Assembly (NCBI GenBank): GCA_964036045.1
Contig: OZ038402.1
Span: forward strand, 12,729,739-12,793,738
Source: Eutreptiella sp. 'Long Island Sound 2002'
Lineage: Eukaryota; Euglenozoa; Euglenophyceae; Eutreptiales; Eutreptiaceae
Reading direction: 5' to 3'
Length of the DNA stretch: 64,000 nucleotides
Positions 13,001-23,139 of the stretch are shown here, one piece after another. The notes under the pieces are model-generated. The model made no database searches. It was not told where the DNA came from and saw nothing but the letters and a program-made list of their open reading frames with translations. The number at the start of each line of letters is the position of its first letter. The first letter of the stretch is position 1. Position numbers and translations under genes: made by a program.

Positions 13001-14310
13001 AGGAACCGTTGACGCAACGTTTTAAGGCGCCGGGAGGGGGGGGCGCCCCCGTGTTAAGGGGCGGGGGGGGGGGGGGCACCCCCGTTCTAAGGGGCGGGCG
13101 GGGGGGAGGACCCCCACCCCCGCCCCCGTTTGGTGCCGAGTTGGTCAAAGGAGCGCTGTGGCCCTGTCGTCTCCGCTTGCAGGGCAGGGGGAGGGGGGGG
13201 TAGGGCCACGGCTGAAGGACATGTTCCTGCCCCGGCGGCGTGGCGACGACTGGCGGCGTGGGTGTGTCCGTGCGAAGGGAAAGCTCTGCCACATGAACTG
13301 AGGGAGGGGGGGGGTTGGGAGGCAGATTGTCGGCGACCGACCCCAGCTGGCGGCTGGAGGCCGACTGCCGATCGGCGCACATTCGGATGCTGCCGAAGCA
13401 TACGTCTGTGAAACCGGTGACGCCTGTAGATACCGGTCCTGATCACTATTGGACGATGGATTGGCCTTCGACAGATGAAGCGGTCGCTGCGCTCCCGTAA
13501 CGTGCGCGCGCGCCCGTGTGTATGCGCGCGCGCCTGGCCCTCGCTCGGAATGCGGGGCCCCACCTCCAAATTGCTGACCCGCGACCGCAGGTGCGTCTCG
13601 TAGGTGATGCGGTGCCCGTCGAGCACGACCGTGACCAGCTTCGGCCTCTCGCGGTAGCTGCGCACCGCCACCCGGAGGCTCGCGAGCCGCACAATGTGCT
13701 CCGCCCGGAAGTCGCGGGGGTTCCCGATGTCCAGCCCCTTCAGCACGACCGAGTGCATGTTGAGCTCGACGGCGCGGACGCTCCACCGGGTCTTCGTGAT
13801 GAGGGGGCCCCCGTGGAGGATGGCGAGCCGCGCGCACCCCGCGGGCCCCCCGCACGCCGCGACCGCCGCTGCGGCCCCGACGGCGAGGCACACCGCGAGC
13901 CCGACCGCCCCCTTGGCCCCCAGGAGCAGGACCCGGAGCGCGACCCACAGCGCGAGACGCAGCCCCTGCCACGCGAGGGCGAGGGCGGGGGCGAGGGAGC
14001 GCTCCGCGCGGGCGTAGTACTCGGCCCAGGGGGCCTCGGAGGGGGGCCCCTCGGGGGAGCCCTCGGGAGGGGCCGGGGCCGCGGTCGCGGGAATGGGCCG
14101 CGGATCGAGTCCCGGGGTCACCGCCGCGTCGGGCCCGGGGGCGGTGGCGGGGCCGGGGGCGGCGGCGGAGGACTGGGGGGTCGGTGCCGCGGGGGGCCCC
14201 GGGGCCGCGGGGGGCGCCGGGCCGCGGGGGGGCGGGCTGCCGGTGCCGAGCACGAGGCAGAGGGCCATGAGCCCGCACACGGCGATGGTCCGCGCGCGGG
14301 GGCCCGTCAT
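6686..14310 (-). CDS. Signal-anchored protein with AsmA/TamB-like N-terminal groove segment, at least two exons, 3' end uncertain
   Basis: Exon 1 is 14310-13564 (249 codons); exon 2 is 7027 to 6686, or to an in-frame stop at 6482. The junction GAG|GTGGGG to CGTCAG|GTCATC is phase 0 and reads ...RSRVSNLE-VILNNVKDF. Residues 1-25 look like a signal peptide, 26-95 are Pro/Ala-rich, and 105-158 are hydrophobic. From about 176, the alternating pattern VVLKGLDIGNPRDF (189-201), then VRLASLRVAV (208-216) and LVTVVLDGHRITYET (225-239), then SNLE, matches the first strands of AsmA/DUF748-type proteins, which form hydrophobic grooves for lipid transfer between membranes. These proteins are normally much longer, so further 3' exons probably lie left of 6686, where a perfect GTGAGT donor stands; I could not find them. 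The organelle is unknown. The 6.5-kb intron holds two minisatellites and a LINE tail. Confidence 0.62.
7031..8552. repeat. 35-bp minisatellite, about 43 copies, in intron of AsmA-like gene
   Basis: The unit begins ACTGACGGGGGGAAGGGCGT and continues with G-runs split by T and A; exact 35-bp spacing is visible, for example 7862 to 7897. Small indels in G-runs are frequent. The plus strand is almost purely purine with G-runs, so G-quadruplex formation is likely. On the minus strand the unit has no stop, which yields a spurious Pro-rich frame of about 700 codons. Confidence 0.95.
8556..10792. repeat. 61-bp minisatellite, about 37 copies, in intron of AsmA-like gene
   Basis: The unit contains CACAAAGGCCATCATGCCCC and TCCCTGACACAAAACCCAAG; the period of 61 bp is clear (for example ATGCCCCAATCC at 9681 and 9742). 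Variants include CTACAAAGG for CCACAAAGG and TTGGCTAAC for TTCCCTGAC. A few copies have lost one G. It abuts the 35-bp array directly. Confidence 0.95.
10793..13563. other. Rest of the AsmA-like gene intron
   Basis: It holds the LINE tail at 11.0-11.2 kb, several 12-17 base G or C runs (11222, 11965, 12008, 12898, 13066) and GC-rich shadow frames at 12.0-12.8 kb. None of the frames has a recognisable domain. Confidence 0.4.
11020..11205 (-). mobile_element. LINE 3'-end fragment, same family as 37.6 kb
   Basis: This resembles the end of the intron 1 LINE on the plus strand: GGCGCCACCACA followed by ATTGTCC, then CTCTTGATTACCC, then GTGTCACTGATATCCGTA. On the minus strand it would encode the LSTDISDTRR version of the STDVSD tail. 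It starts just past the 61-bp minisatellite. Only the 3' end is present, as expected for 5' truncation during target-primed reverse transcription. Confidence 0.5.
13564..14310 (-). CDS. Exon 1 of AsmA-like gene (residues 1-249)
   Basis: The frame starts at ATG 14310 with the hydrophobic leader MTGPRARTIAVCGLMALCLV. It then has a low-complexity PAPG segment, an aromatic/charged stretch (WAEYYARAERSL) and one or two membrane helices. The groove-like strands and the VLDGHRITYE motif follow. The donor is TTGGAG|GTGGGG. The antisense strand has a 310-codon open frame here that is Arg/Gly/Glu-rich and is a shadow of this exon. Confidence 0.68.
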
Positions 14311-14764
14311 ACGGAGAGGCAGGGGCCTGCGGAGGCGGGGGCCGAGGCGGACGGGCGGTTGGGGGGGCAGAGATCGGCGGAGGGGCGGTGCAGGGCAGTG
14401 CCGCACGGCGCAGGGGCAGTGCGGGTCAAGGGCAGGCCTCGTTTATAAGAGGGGGGGGGGGGTTGCTTTGGATGAGACCTACCGACTTCGGGACCCCCCC
14501 ACCCGCGCTCTTATTATTGTAGAAAGGACGAAGTTCGACTTTTTTGGGCCCAGAGCCTAGAGGGTGGTTTACCCCGGGAACACCCCTGCAAACCACCCCC
14601 CGAACAGAAGGATGTATGCTCCATTCAACACAGCATCGGGGGTGCAGCATTCAGGACCCTGGGACCCGTGGCTACCGGTGGTGGAAAACAGCCGCCTTTC
14701 CGCACAGCGCGGGCACAGCGCGCGGTGCCCCCCCCCCCCCCCCCTACGCTCACACTCACAGTAC

Positions 14765-15000
14765 ATTGTCATGAGCACGGCGGCGGAGCAGCCGTCACAC
14801 ATTGTCTGCGGATACGGCCCCGGAGGCGCCGTTGCAGATCATGGCTTGGCATTGTCCGTATTGTTCTGCATAGGCCTTTGGGCTCTGTGGATGTGCTCTT
14901 GATGAACCCTTCCCTGCCCTTCACTACGGCGCGTGTCACTCACATCCGTACTGAACTCTGCTGCTTCGGACTCCCCCTCGCTACTCTGCCTGTCACTGAG
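14765..15000 (-). mobile_element. LINE 3'-end fragment, same family as 37.6 kb
   Basis: The minus strand reads ...EFSTDVSDTRRSEGQG, matching the STDVSD tail of the LINE at 37.6 kb. The stop-proximal TCTTGATGAACCC and the ACACATTGTC segment are also shared with the 11.0- and 37.5-kb copies. It lies just upstream of the AsmA-like gene start. All three copies have the same orientation. Confidence 0.45.
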
Positions 15001-15328
15001 TCAAGAGGGGGGGGGGGGGGGTCAGGGGCCTGGACGGTAGTCGTTGTGCTTCCCTTGTGGCCCCTCCTGGGCCACAAGGGCTACTGGCTCCCACACGGGC
15101 GCTCTGCAGTGCCGGTGTGCCCGTGCCGCTGCCTTCCTCCTCCGGGGGCAACCACGGCTGACGGCGCGGAGGATGGGGTTCGGGCGGGGGTCCCGGGCTG
15201 TGCCAAAGCCGCGCCTCCGTGCGGCCCATAGACAAGCGGTTTGGAGGGCGGCGGTCCTGCACATCGCCAACAATCGCATCGACGCCAACGAATGCGGAGG
15301 GCAGCCTCGGGCGGGACGGTGTTGTGAG

Positions 15329-15708
15329 CAGGGCGGTCCTTAACGGGAAAAAAAAAAGTGTTCCGGTACCAGTTTTCCGAAAAAAGCCCGCAGGCACTCC
15401 ATGTGCTCTACCAATGTTGGTGGCGGTTGGCGGTTGGCAGTTGGCAACTGGCGGTTGGTGGCGGTTGGTGCTGGTTGGCGGCGGTTGGTGGTTGGTGATT
15501 GGTGGTACGTGGCGGTTGGCAGTGGTTGGCAGTAGGCGGTTGGTCGCCGCTGGCGGTTGGTGGCGGTTGGTGGCGGTTGGTGGTTGGCGGCTGGTGGCGG
15601 TTGGCGGTTGATGGGAGTTGGCGGTTGGCGGTTGGTGGTCCCATGGGGTGGTCCTTAAGGGCGGTCCTTAGCAAAAAAAAAAAATCTGGTCCCTTAAGGA
15701 CCGCCCTG
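15329..15708. mobile_element. Non-autonomous DNA transposon (hAT-like MITE), copy 1, 380 bp
   Basis: The ends are inverted repeats, CAGGGCGGTCCTTAA perfect over 15 bp and continuing with few mismatches. An exact 8-bp direct duplication GTTGTGAG flanks them (15321-15328 and 15709-15716). CAGGG-type ends with 8-bp target duplications are typical of hAT elements. There is no coding capacity; the interior is a degenerate TTGGCGG/TTGGTGG minisatellite (about 15420-15645) bordered by A-runs and sub-terminal copies of GGTCCTTAA. Confidence 0.85.
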
Positions 15709-16924
15709 GTTGTGAGGGGAAACAACTCTTCACATCATGACCCAGTCCCTATCTCCCACTGCAACCGGCCCACGGGCACGGCCGCGTGCGTTCTTAGACA
15801 TAAGAAGTTCGGTCCGACGGGGTCTGTGCCCAGATGAGGGGTGGTGACGGGGGGGCATCATTCAGGTTGCAGTGTCCGCATTAGGCTCCAGCTGCGCCTG
15901 CCCCACGGGTGACCGGGGGGGGGGGGGGGGCGGATGGTCGGTGAATGTGCCGTTGTCAACCCTTGGGAAAAAAAAAACAAAAGGGCTTTGCACAGGGCAA
16001 TGTTCAGATTGTAGGCGAGAGCCCATGAACCCCCGCGTCTGCAAAGCGCACGTTGATCTTTGACACCATTGCTCTCTCGAAGAGGGGGCTACGGCCCCGC
16101 GCTCGGGGGTGCAAGGCGCCGAAGGGGGTCTCAGCCGTCTTCTGTGGGTGGGAGAAGAGGTCTCACCCCTTTTCAGAAGAAGCAGCAGAGCCCCACACTT
16201 GTCTTCACAGAGGCTTACAAATCGCGCCATCCGCTGTCCGGGAAACGTGGCACAATACCCGGCCCCCACACCCCCTCGGGCCTTGCACACGTGGTGTCTG
16301 GGGAGCCTCACACAAAGGGGGGTCACAACATGCAGAGAGCAGTCCACGACCTCTGCCATGTCTCTGGCAGAAAAAGGCAACTGAACCAAACATATGGGAA
16401 ATGGGTGGCATGACTCAACATTCGATGTGGCCTCAAATTGCTGTGAAGCAACTCCTATTCACCTTCGCAATCAGACCACAGGCCAAAAAGGCGAGAATGG
16501 GAACGAAACGCTGCGAATCGCATAATCCCGGGGAGGCACTAGAAGCCACCAGACATGCCAACACGGCCAGCGTCCGGCAAAGGAGCACACACCTCAGAAA
16601 TCAGAAGCCACTGCATAGTGGCGGGTCCCGAGACTACGGCCCAGCCAGTGGACGTCGGAATCACGGTATAACAGCCCCGCAGCAGTGCACCCTCTATTGA
16701 TGTGGCTGGACAGCCCCACCCTGCACCCGAGCCGGGTTCGACCGCGCCAATGTTAACAATTTGCGGAACACTGGTTTTGGTGTTGGGTTTTGAATTTTAC
16801 TGACGCAAATGTTTTTTGCGACGGCACCCAAAATAGGGAAACAAGTTTGTTTTTGCGATTTTTGCAATTTTTTCCTGCGGAATTCAGTGTTGCCCAGCTG
16901 TTCTTGGTTGACTGAGTCATGGGG

Positions 16925-17370
16925 GGCACTGCAGTGCAGTTCTAGACCCCAACGCCCGCGGCGTGGGCGGGGGTGGTCCAGAGGGGGGGGGGGGGTCGAA
17001 AATTTTTCTCCATTTTTGGGGGCATTCCCTGTTTCGTTCTGAGCATTTTGAATATAAGTGGGGTGAAAGTTGGTTTTACCACTCAGAACAAATGAAAAAC
17101 AGTACCGTATTCCAACAGATGTACCTCTGAATCAGCAAAGGCATCCCAGCCAGCAGAAAAAGACACGTGGCGCGGCATTCCCTAGCCAATTGTGAGCAGT
17201 TTGAATGTAAACAAGTGGGGGGGAAAATCAAGTGTGTTGCAAATTTTCCGGGCTCAAAAAATTTCCAGGTGCCGTTGGCACCCAAGTTGCCAGTTCTAAC
17301 CGGGTGCTAAGGAGTATGGGTGGGGGGGGTCCAGAGGGGGGGGGGGGGGGTCAAGCCTCACAGGTAAGCG
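16925..17370 (+). repeat. Dispersed repeat family B, copy 1
   Basis: It shares GTGTTGCAAATTTTCCGGGC, TTGCCAGTTCT and GGGGGGTCCAGAGGGGG, and an upstream CTGAGCATTTTG block, with 18905-19190. The element is dominated by G-runs and has short unique links. A related CTGAGTATTTTGAGTA block occurs at about 5135 and 31275. Confidence 0.7.
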
Positions 17371-17626
17371 CCCCCTATGGACTGAGTGAAATGTTTTTTT
17401 CACTTTCGCCTTTTTTTTGGTGTTTGGCTTCCTATTTTTTTGGGCGGGGGGGGCGGGGATGCTTCATTCGCGGTCAGGTGCCACTGAAAAGGACCTGGGG
17501 TACCTTGGACTCAGGGAGTGCTGTCCATTGCTACACAGGCCTACAAATGATGAGCTGGACTGTGGGGTTGCGGTAAAGCAACACCATGGGCCGGGACTTG
17601 ACTATGTTTGCACGTCATTGATATTG

Positions 17627-18276
17627 CAGGGCTCAGAAGTACCCGGCTCCGTCGGCGGGTAATGTACCCACAAACGAACCCACAATGTACCCGAGGCAAG
17701 GAAAAATGGGGGGGAATGGGGGGAAATGGGGGGAAATGGGGGGAATGGGGAGAAATGGGGGGGAATACGTAAAGAAGGGTAAAGATGGAGGAAACTTGGA
17801 GAAATTTTGAGGAATTGGATTTTTTCCCATTTGTCCCCATTTTCCCCCATTGTTCCCCATTTTCCCCCATTTTCCCTCCCCTTGTGGTGCCCGTTGGCCA
17901 CCCCCCCCACCCCCAATCTGTCAGACAAAAGTGGTTTTGGGGGGGGTTTTCACACCATGTTTTCCCCATTTTTCCACATAAAATCACAAAAATTCTCACC
18001 CCAACCCCCCATTTCCCCCCATTTTTTCCCATTTTCCCCCATTTTCCCCATTTTCTCAGCTTTCGCCAAGGCACCCCCCCCCCCCCCACACACACAGCCT
18101 TGTTGCCAACCGAAACCTTGATTTTTGGCCCTTTCAGCCACAAAACTTCCCATTTTTCCACCAAGCAATCTGAGTTTCCCTTATTTACCCCCAGCTACCC
18201 CCATTTTTCCTCCTTTGGCCAATTTCCCGGATGGTGTTCCGCTAAACGTACCCAAAGTGGGTACTTCTGAGCCCTG
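17627..18276. mobile_element. 650-bp element with perfect 18-bp terminal inverted repeats
   Basis: The left end 17627-17644 is CAGGGCTCAGAAGTACCC; the right end 18259-18276 is its exact reverse complement. ATATT directly abuts both ends (ATATTG on the left, ATATTC on the right), which is a possible 5-6 bp target duplication. The interior is GGGGAAAT-type repeats on the left and CCCCATTT-type repeats on the right, so the strand could fold back on itself. There is no coding capacity. The CAGGG end recalls the 15.3- and 30.3-kb MITEs, but the rest of the terminus differs. Confidence 0.65.
17694..18060. repeat. Purine/pyrimidine simple repeats inside the 650-bp element
   Basis: GGGGAAAT-type units at 17694-17765 and CCCCATTT-type units at 17820-17880 and 18005-18060 are mutually complementary, so the interior can fold back. 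Confidence 0.75.
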
Positions 18277-18279
18277 ATA

Positions 18280-20990
18280 TTCCCACGGCACCGGCTGAGT
18301 GAGCCCCACCCAATCCTGCGCTGTACCGTGTCTGGCTTGGCAGAGGTGGCACAGCAGGCGTGCACGCAGCAACAACGACCCAACAGCTTTCCAATGCCTT
18401 TGTCACGTGCTGTGCGGCACCGCATGTCCTTCGGTACAAAACGACGCAGGCGGCGTCCATGTTCCTGTGAAAGTGACCAAGGGTTCGACATCCCGTCACA
18501 TGCGGGTGACAAGAAGCCCCGCCTCTCCCGAAGAGCAGAAGCGCACGGCGCAGCTGTTGTGGCTGAACGGGGGTTCAGCGACACAATCGTCTTCGACTTC
18601 GAATCGATTTCCGCCAGCGAAGGCGCCCGGTGTTGCAGGTGTGGGAAGGCAGGGCAAACACCGCCCCATGCCTCATTCCATCGGAGCGGCTTGCCACGCG
18701 CCCACCCATGTCCCGGGACATGGGTGGAGCACAGGGGGGTCTGCAGTTTTAGGTCTTGTCCCTTCAAGACAACGCATGCACAGTACTCTAGTGGGTACTC
18801 GTGTTTCATTCATCAGGGATCAGGGTCCATGCTCCTACATGTGACACAGACAATCAACTGAAAAACACAGTCGGTATCCTTGACTACGGTTTATATCCAC
18901 AAACTCAGGTTCAGTTGTAGATCCCAACCCCCGCAGCGTGGGCGGGGGGTCCGGAGGTGGGGGGCTCAAATTGTTTTTTCCATTTGGGAGGCATCTTTGA
19001 CTTCCCCGTGTCATTCTGAGCATTTTGCACACAAGTGGGGGGGGGGGGGGGAATCCAGTGTGTTGCAAATTTTCCGGGCTCAAAAATTTTTTCTGGGTTG
19101 CCAGTTCTCTAGTAAGGGTTGGGGGGTCCAGAGGGGGTGGGGGGGGTTCAGGCCCCATAGGTAAGCCCCCCCCCCGTGGGTTGGAGCGTGAAGGACAAGG
19201 ACTGTCCGGGGGCCATCATTTGGTGTCTCAACCATCGGGTTTGCGCACAGATGAACACAGATGTTGTATGCCTCTTATTATTGTTATTAATGTGTTCAAT
19301 ACCGTTGCAGGATACACCCCCCCCCCCCGTCAAGTGCAGGGGCTGGACAGGAATCGACAACGGCAACAACAACAACAACAACCAACGCCAAGGGCTTGGG
19401 TACCCTCTGCCTCTCACCCCATGTGCCATGTGTCTTCTAACTCCAACCACCGGCTGCAACGGTTTTGTAACCGCCACCTCCCGCCCCCCAAACCGCTTTC
19501 CCAACCGTTGCCAACCCGGCGTAACAAGCGTTTGCGAACGTTCCCTGTGGCAAACAAGGAAATTCCAAAAGTGCGGGGCTTTCTTGGTCACCACCGGAGG
19601 ATTAGCTTTCAAAAAAGGGGAGGGGGGGGGGGCGTCCACCGACCGGGCCCGGCCTCCAGCCTCCCCCCCCCCCCGTGGGGAGGGGGGGAAGGGGGGCTGG
19701 ATGCGGGACCCGGGAGCTCCGGTGACAGACGCAGTGGCCCCCCCGCTCCCTCATGCGCCCGCCCCTGGCCCTTGAAACGACGCACGTGTCGCACGCACGC
19801 CCGCATCTCCGCAGGCCCGACTGCCGGTGGATGTCCCCCGGGGCCCGTCCCGAGGCGCCGGGTCATGGGGCGGCGGCCGTGTGCAGGATCACTGACGTCC
19901 CCCGTTCAGATGAGGCCGGACCAGCGGGTCAACGGGACCGGCAGCGGGACCACTTGTGCACTGATTGGGCCCATGCGTCCGCGTGGGGCGGCGTACGAAC
20001 GCTCGTGGCACGTGTCGTGGGGGGGGGGGGGGGGGGGGGCGAGGCCGGTACCACTGCGACCCACCCCCTGACGAGGGGCGGGTTTGCCATGAAGGCCCCG
20101 GGCGTGGGCCGGCGGGGGCCGTCCCGGGGGGTCCGCAGTGATCCGAGGGTTTGGAAGTCGGTTGATGGGGCGCATTGCGTGTCCCGGGCGACCGGGGGAC
20201 GGGGGGGGGGCGGGCATTGCGTGGCAGTGCAGTTTGGGGGGGGGGGGGGGGCGTGAAGGGGGGGGCACCGCATATCATACCTCAAAGTGTCGGGCGGGAG
20301 ACGCCCTTTGTGACATGTGGTGGCGTGCACCAGCGGGGCCCGGCCTCCCACCGGGGGAAAGGGGCTGGATCAGCGGGAAGCCGGGGGCTCCAGTGATAGA
20401 TACGGTGGCGGTGTGCAAGGCAACCGGGCCGGCTCCCATCTCTAAGGGCACCCCCCCCCCCTTGTAACGGGGTGAGGTGGGGTGGGATGGGTCCAAATCC
20501 CTTGATCGCCGACATTGAAAATGGAAGTTGATGGCTTTTTTTGGCCTCTCCGGGGGGGGGGGGGGTTGGCACAAGGCCCTGGTACTACCCGGGGGGGGGG
20601 GGGGGACTTGACAATCGTCGTGACAACATTCGGGTGCTGGTAATTCGTTGCGGTATCGGGACGGCCGCCGTCCATTCCCAGTGGCATGTGGCCTGGGCGT
20701 TGGTGGGTCTGCGCCATGACCCTCATCTACATCCTCCATCAAAGGCAATTCAAAAGCACCAAAGCAGCGATTGAAAAGACACGGTGCTGAGGTACGCCAT
20801 CCCATCCCGAACCCCCCCTCAATTGTAAAAGGACCCCCCCCCCTTTCCAAGCGGCTTGGCATGGGACGCCGCCCCCCCCCCAGGAGGGACGGCGAGCGTG
20901 TCATGAGCCAACGGCCCCGGGTGGCTTTCGCCGACAGGTCCGCGTGAAGAAAGGCGTGTGCGCCCGACTGTGGCGGCGTGAAGGTGGGCG
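18280..20990. other. Intergenic GC-rich DNA
   Basis: Long open frames on both strands at 18.2-18.9 kb and 19.0-20.4 kb have no recognisable domain. A diverged duplication links about 19630-19745 and 20330-20405 (GGGCCCGGCCTCC ... GGCTGGAT ... GCTCCGGTGA type). G-runs lie at 20020, 20235, 20555 and 20590. Confidence 0.35.
18905..19190 (+). repeat. Dispersed repeat family B, copy 2
   Basis: Diverged second copy of 16.9-17.4 kb in the same order and orientation, with the G-runs differing in length. Confidence 0.7.
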
Positions 20991-21034
20991 GGAGACACCG
21001 CGACACCCCAGCGCCCCCCCCGGCCCCAATCCCG

Positions 21035-21602
21035 GTATGAGGCGCACCCACGCCCAAATCCTGGTAGGTGGCGCCCCCATACCCAAATCCTGGTAGGAGG
21101 CGCCCCCATGCCCCAATCCCGGTAGGAGGCGCACCCACGCCCAAATCCTGGTAGGTGGCGCCCCCATACCCAAATCCTGGCAGGAGGCGCCCCCATGTCC
21201 CAATCCCGGTAGGTGGTGCCCCCATGCCCCAATCCCGGTAGGTGGCGCACCCACGCCCAAATCCTGGTAGGAGGCGCCCCCATACCCCAATCCTGGCAGG
21301 AGGCGCCCCCATGTCCCAATCCCGGTAGGAGGCGCCCCCATGCCCCAATCCTGGTAGGAGGCGCCCCCATGCCCCAATCCTGGTAGGTGGCGCCCCCATG
21401 CCCCAATCCCGGTAGGAGGCGCCCCCATGCCCCAATCGCGGTAGGAGGCGCCCCCATGCCCCAATCCTGGTAGGAGGCGCCCCCATGCCCCAATCCCGGT
21501 AGGAGGCGCCCCCAAGCCCCAATCCCGGTATGAGGCGCCCCCATACCCCAATCCCGGTAGGAGGCGCCCCCATGCCCCAATCCCGGTAGGAGGCGCCCGC
21601 CG
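21035..21602. repeat. 29-bp minisatellite, about 20 copies
   Basis: The unit contains CCCAATCCCGGTAGGAGGCG followed by CCCCCATGC; the period is 29 bp. Variants are GTAGGTGG and CCCAAATCCTGG. Because 29 is not a multiple of three and the unit has no stop, the minus strand is open through the array in more than one frame, giving spurious frames of about 460 codons. Confidence 0.92.
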
Positions 21603-21644
21603 CGGTGGCGTACCCGGGGGCTAGCGCGCAGCTGCAGCCCAGGG

Positions 21645-21845
21645 CGCGACAAAGAGGGTGTTGGTGCACGGCGCGCGCACGGCGTTAGCACCGCTGCAAC
21701 TACCAGTGGCCAAACGCCGGTGCACCATCCCACGATGCACCCACCCAAACAGCCCAGAGGACCCTGGCAAGGCCCAGTTCCAAGCACAAGACCTGTGTTC
21801 CTGGACGTTTGTTCTGTGGTCGCCACTACATCCCGGGGGCTTCGG
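21645..21845 (+). repeat. Dispersed repeat family C, copy 1
   Basis: It shares CGGTG/GGTGTTGGTGC, CAGAGGACCCT and CCCAGTTCCAAGCACAAGAC with 45163-45360 in the same orientation, about 75-80% identical by eye. It follows the 29-bp array directly. Confidence 0.7.
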
Positions 21846-22000
21846 GGTACTTTTGGGTCTTCCCGGAGGGGTCTTGAGGGTTGCAGTTGTTCGCCACAAA
21901 GAGCGGGAGAACAACGAGAACAACGCCCCCGCCGACGGTCCGGGTACCTCCGGCGCGGGTTGTCATGTAACCGAGTTCCCTGGAATACGAAGTGTTGTAT

Positions 22001-22227
22001 CACGGCGATGCGATCCTCCGGCGCACATCTGTGGCTCCGGGAGGGGCACACTGTGATCCTCCACACAACCCCCGCCGTCTTGGGGTCCCAAGAGCGGGAG
22101 CACCATACCTCAGGTGCTTTTCTTGGAATTGAGGGCAGGAAACCCACGTACTTTCTTGTTTTGTTGTCACCCGCGTATACTCTTTGTATGAACACCCGCA
22201 TAATAGAACAAGCGTAACCCGCAAACT
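22001..22227 (+). repeat. Dispersed repeat family A, copy 2
   Basis: Second copy of the 4.7-kb repeat. It lies just downstream of the FUSC-like gene, between its stop and the 29-bp minisatellite. Confidence 0.8.
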
Positions 22228-22819
22228 GTTTTTGGGTTTCAGTGATACACGCACCAACACACAGCTAAAATTCATTGCAATAGCAGGAACCACCTAGGCC
22301 TCTCTCCACTGGGCTATCCAGCCCTGATTAAACAATAAATAAATCTGTGTAACAAACAGTCAAGCTGGGTACCCATACAGAAACCACCGTTCACGGAGCA
22401 AACGATAGTTTCGCAAATCTCATACACTTTTTAATGCAAACCTGCGTACCAAAAAAAGCGCAACCCGCATACTTTTCATTTGCTGTAGCTCGAGTACGCG
22501 CGCGCGCACGTTGACAAGAGCGCCTACCGAGCGCCGGTGGCCCGGAGCCTGGCAGCTCAGGTCCCCGAACAAGGCATGCGACGGACCGTCCAGGGGGACC
22601 ACGTATCCCCCGACCGATGTCTTGCCGTTCCCGCCGACTGTTGTCCGCCACCCGCCAACAGATCTGCCGGGGCCGGCAACTGCCTCCCATCGGCAACTGC
22701 GCTGTCGGGCCTGCGAACTGTGGCGCCAGACCCACTGACTCTCCGGCGCTGCCGACTGTCGCGTGTGCGCAACCGCCGGCAACCGCCCCTCTCGCGTCCA
22801 CCGGTCCGCGCCGCCCCCA

Positions 22820-23139
22820 CTAGAACGCGGCATACAGTGGAGAGGGCGGCGTCGGTGTCGGGTGCAGGGGGAAGTGGACCGGCAGCTGCAAGTGGGGGTG
22901 TGGGAGATGGACGCCGAAGACGCTCTGCGCGTCCCCCAGGGGCATGGGCGCGAATTCCGGGGCGAAGTGGACGTGGCGGTAGATGGACTCCAGTTGGGTG
23001 GCCATGCCGAGCAGCCACGGCATGGCGCTCTGGTGGGGCGCCTGGCGGTACGTGAGGAGGAGGTCGGGGATCAGGTCGTGGGTCCAGGGGTTGGACATGT
23101 ACGGGTGCCCCCCGGGGTCCGTGGGCTGCATCCCGACAT
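22820..23139 (-). CDS. Exon 6 of FUSC-like gene (C-terminus, residues 825-930)
   Basis: The acceptor is CTGTTCCACAG|ATGTCGGG after a pyrimidine tract, and the frame runs to TAG at 22822-22820. The predicted peptide is helical around HDLIPDLLLTYRQAPHQSAM and PWLLGMATQLESIYRHVHFA, and ends in a Pro/His-rich tail (...PSPLYAAF). I see no named domain. The call rests on splice-phase compatibility with exon 5, coding-like composition, and the lack of any other plausible 3' exon. Confidence 0.65.

Larger units (their letters stand above)
14311..17560. other. Intergenic DNA upstream of the AsmA-like gene
   Basis: It contains a LINE tail, MITE copy 1, and open frames on both strands at 15.9-16.7 kb with no recognisable domain. 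G-runs occur at 14449, 14726 (C), 15008 and 15917. No clear TATA box precedes the AsmA-like start. Confidence 0.4.

Noticed and set aside
13516-14448. 310-codon plus-strand Arg/Gly-rich open frame
   Set aside because: It is the antisense shadow of AsmA-like exon 1 in very GC-rich DNA; the minus strand has the signal peptide and family pattern.
18328-18861. 177-codon plus-strand frame with a CxxCGK-like stretch
   Set aside because: The zinc-knuckle resemblance is too weak, and a 204-codon frame is open on the other strand; no support for either.
20275-22201. Minus-strand open frames of about 460 codons with GASYRDWGM-type repeats
   Set aside because: They are produced by the 29-bp minisatellite, which lacks stops on that strand, plus GC-rich flanks.
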